Positions 63,401-64,000 of a stretch of 64,000 nt of DNA are shown one piece after another. Position numbers and translations under genes: made by a program. The stretch lies in assembly GCA_009741485.1 (NCBI GenBank), contig CM019214.1:9140356-9204355 (forward strand), given 5' to 3'. Origin of the DNA: Malurus cyaneus samueli (lineage: Eukaryota; Chordata; Aves; Passeriformes; Maluridae). Position 1 is the stretch's first letter; the number at the start of each line of letters is the position of its first letter. The notes beneath the pieces were generated by a model, which ran no database searches, was not told where the DNA came from, and saw only the letters and a list, made by a program, of their open reading frames with translations.

Positions 63401-64000
63401 GCTGGGATTTTTAAGAGGTTTATTTTTCATCTGAGCACTTTTGTTTGTGAGCAAAAGCTCAAAAAAGCCCGAAATGCATGTGCAGCATTAGCAGCTGACC
63501 GGGGGTTTCTCCCCCAGTCAGGGCTCCAGAGGGAGCAGAACGAGAGGGCTTGCTGAACACAGAGGCCCTGGGCTGCTCAGGGGCTTGCGTCAGAGAGCCC
63601 ATCTGGTGCCTTCAAACTCGCACAAGAAGTTCGATGAGCTCAGTTTGCTCCCCCTCCTGCTCTGTCCAATTGGGAAATCAGCTGCCTTTGCGAGTAGTGG
63701 TTGGGAATGCCCAGGGCAGTGGCTGGTGGGGGACAGGGGTGGTTGGGAGAGTTGGGTCTTCATCACAGGACTGGAAACAGCAGGAATGACTGATGTGTCT
63801 CAGATGAGAGAGCTCTACGATTGGCAACTGGATGTACAACATAGAACACACAGGTGCAGCTCCTCACAGTGCAGGAGCTTTGCCTCTCATGGCAGAAAAC
63901 AGGGGCAAGGAGATGTTTCACGCCTCTTAAACATCTCCAAAGGAGGGTTAACTGGGCAGACTCTGCCTGGATAAAGGACAAATAGGATAGGGGATAAGCC
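60451..64000 (-). repeat. Giant inverted repeat, right arm (degraded copy)
   Basis: Reverse-complement copy of 56472-60233, 3550 bp within the window and still matching at the last base. It is 212 bp shorter than the left arm over the same content. Differences are mostly one- to few-base deletions, shortened homopolymers and local scrambling, for example in the segments matching 57661-58330 and 58570-58900. Other blocks, such as the one matching 57481-57661, show no visible difference. This patchy, deletion-biased pattern is typical of uncorrected long-read sequence. Confidence 0.97.
61231..62104 (+). mobile_element. Mirror copy of the probable LTR (right arm)
   Basis: Reverse-complement counterpart of 58486-59419, running from TGTTTTGACACCC at 61231 to a TATAACA end at 62104, where the left-arm copy has TGTAACA on this strand. 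It is 60 bp shorter than the left-arm copy through scattered small deletions. It arises from the inverted repeat, not from an independent insertion. Confidence 0.5.

Noticed and set aside
60500..63980. Open frames in the right arm that mirror those of the left arm
   Set aside because: They exist because of the inverted repeat; frames are broken by small deletions and neither arm shows a real gene.

Overview
The window looks like non-coding vertebrate nuclear DNA, most probably from a bird and probably a songbird. The evidence is two CR1 LINE fragments carrying the CR1 3' end, one of them with a decayed stretch of CR1 reverse transcriptase, together with LTRs that resemble passerine ERVL and ERVK families. 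Alu-like SINEs and L1 elements are absent. I find no protein-coding gene, exon, tRNA or rRNA that I can defend. The open frames are short, compositionally biased or unrelated to any protein family I recognise, so I treat them as chance frames. || Layout: 1-20 kb is mostly single-copy DNA with several AT-rich stretches dense in homeodomain, SOX and POU-type core motifs (about 4.7-5.3, 9.4-9.7 and 13.85-14.4 kb), a minus-strand CR1 3' end near 9.8-10.1 kb and a five-copy 45-bp minisatellite at 14.7 kb. At 20.1-20.9 kb lies a minus-strand ERVL-like solo LTR with a perfect 5-bp target duplication. 21-36 kb continues as single-copy DNA with candidate regulatory stretches, a palindromic octamer site at 26.5 kb, a 56-bp tandem repeat at 29.8 kb, an A-rich tract at 32.7 kb and a regularly spaced array of paired E-boxes at 34.6 kb. 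36-52 kb holds a pre-miRNA-like hairpin (36.7 kb), a G-quadruplex-prone pentamer tract (37.6-37.8 kb), a plus-strand CR1 fragment (43.3-43.8 kb), a run of 47 T (46.6 kb) and a 250-bp GAGGA array (49.8 kb). An ERVK-like solo LTR with a 6-bp target duplication sits at 52.3-52.8 kb. || From about 56.47 kb to the window end the sequence is a giant inverted repeat. The left arm 56472-60233 is repeated in reverse complement as 60451-64000 around a 217-bp unique spacer. The right arm is 212 bp shorter over the same content, is peppered with small deletions and shortened homopolymers, and alternates with blocks of near-perfect identity. That pattern fits a fold-back read or assembly artefact (or a whole-genome-amplification chimera) better than an ancient biological palindrome, although a recent real inverted duplication cannot be excluded from the sequence alone. 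|| Taken together, the window reads as an intergenic or intronic regulatory landscape with scattered retroelement remains, ending in an anomalous hairpin-like structure. Conservation of the candidate regulatory stretches is inferred from composition and motifs only; no alignment was possible.
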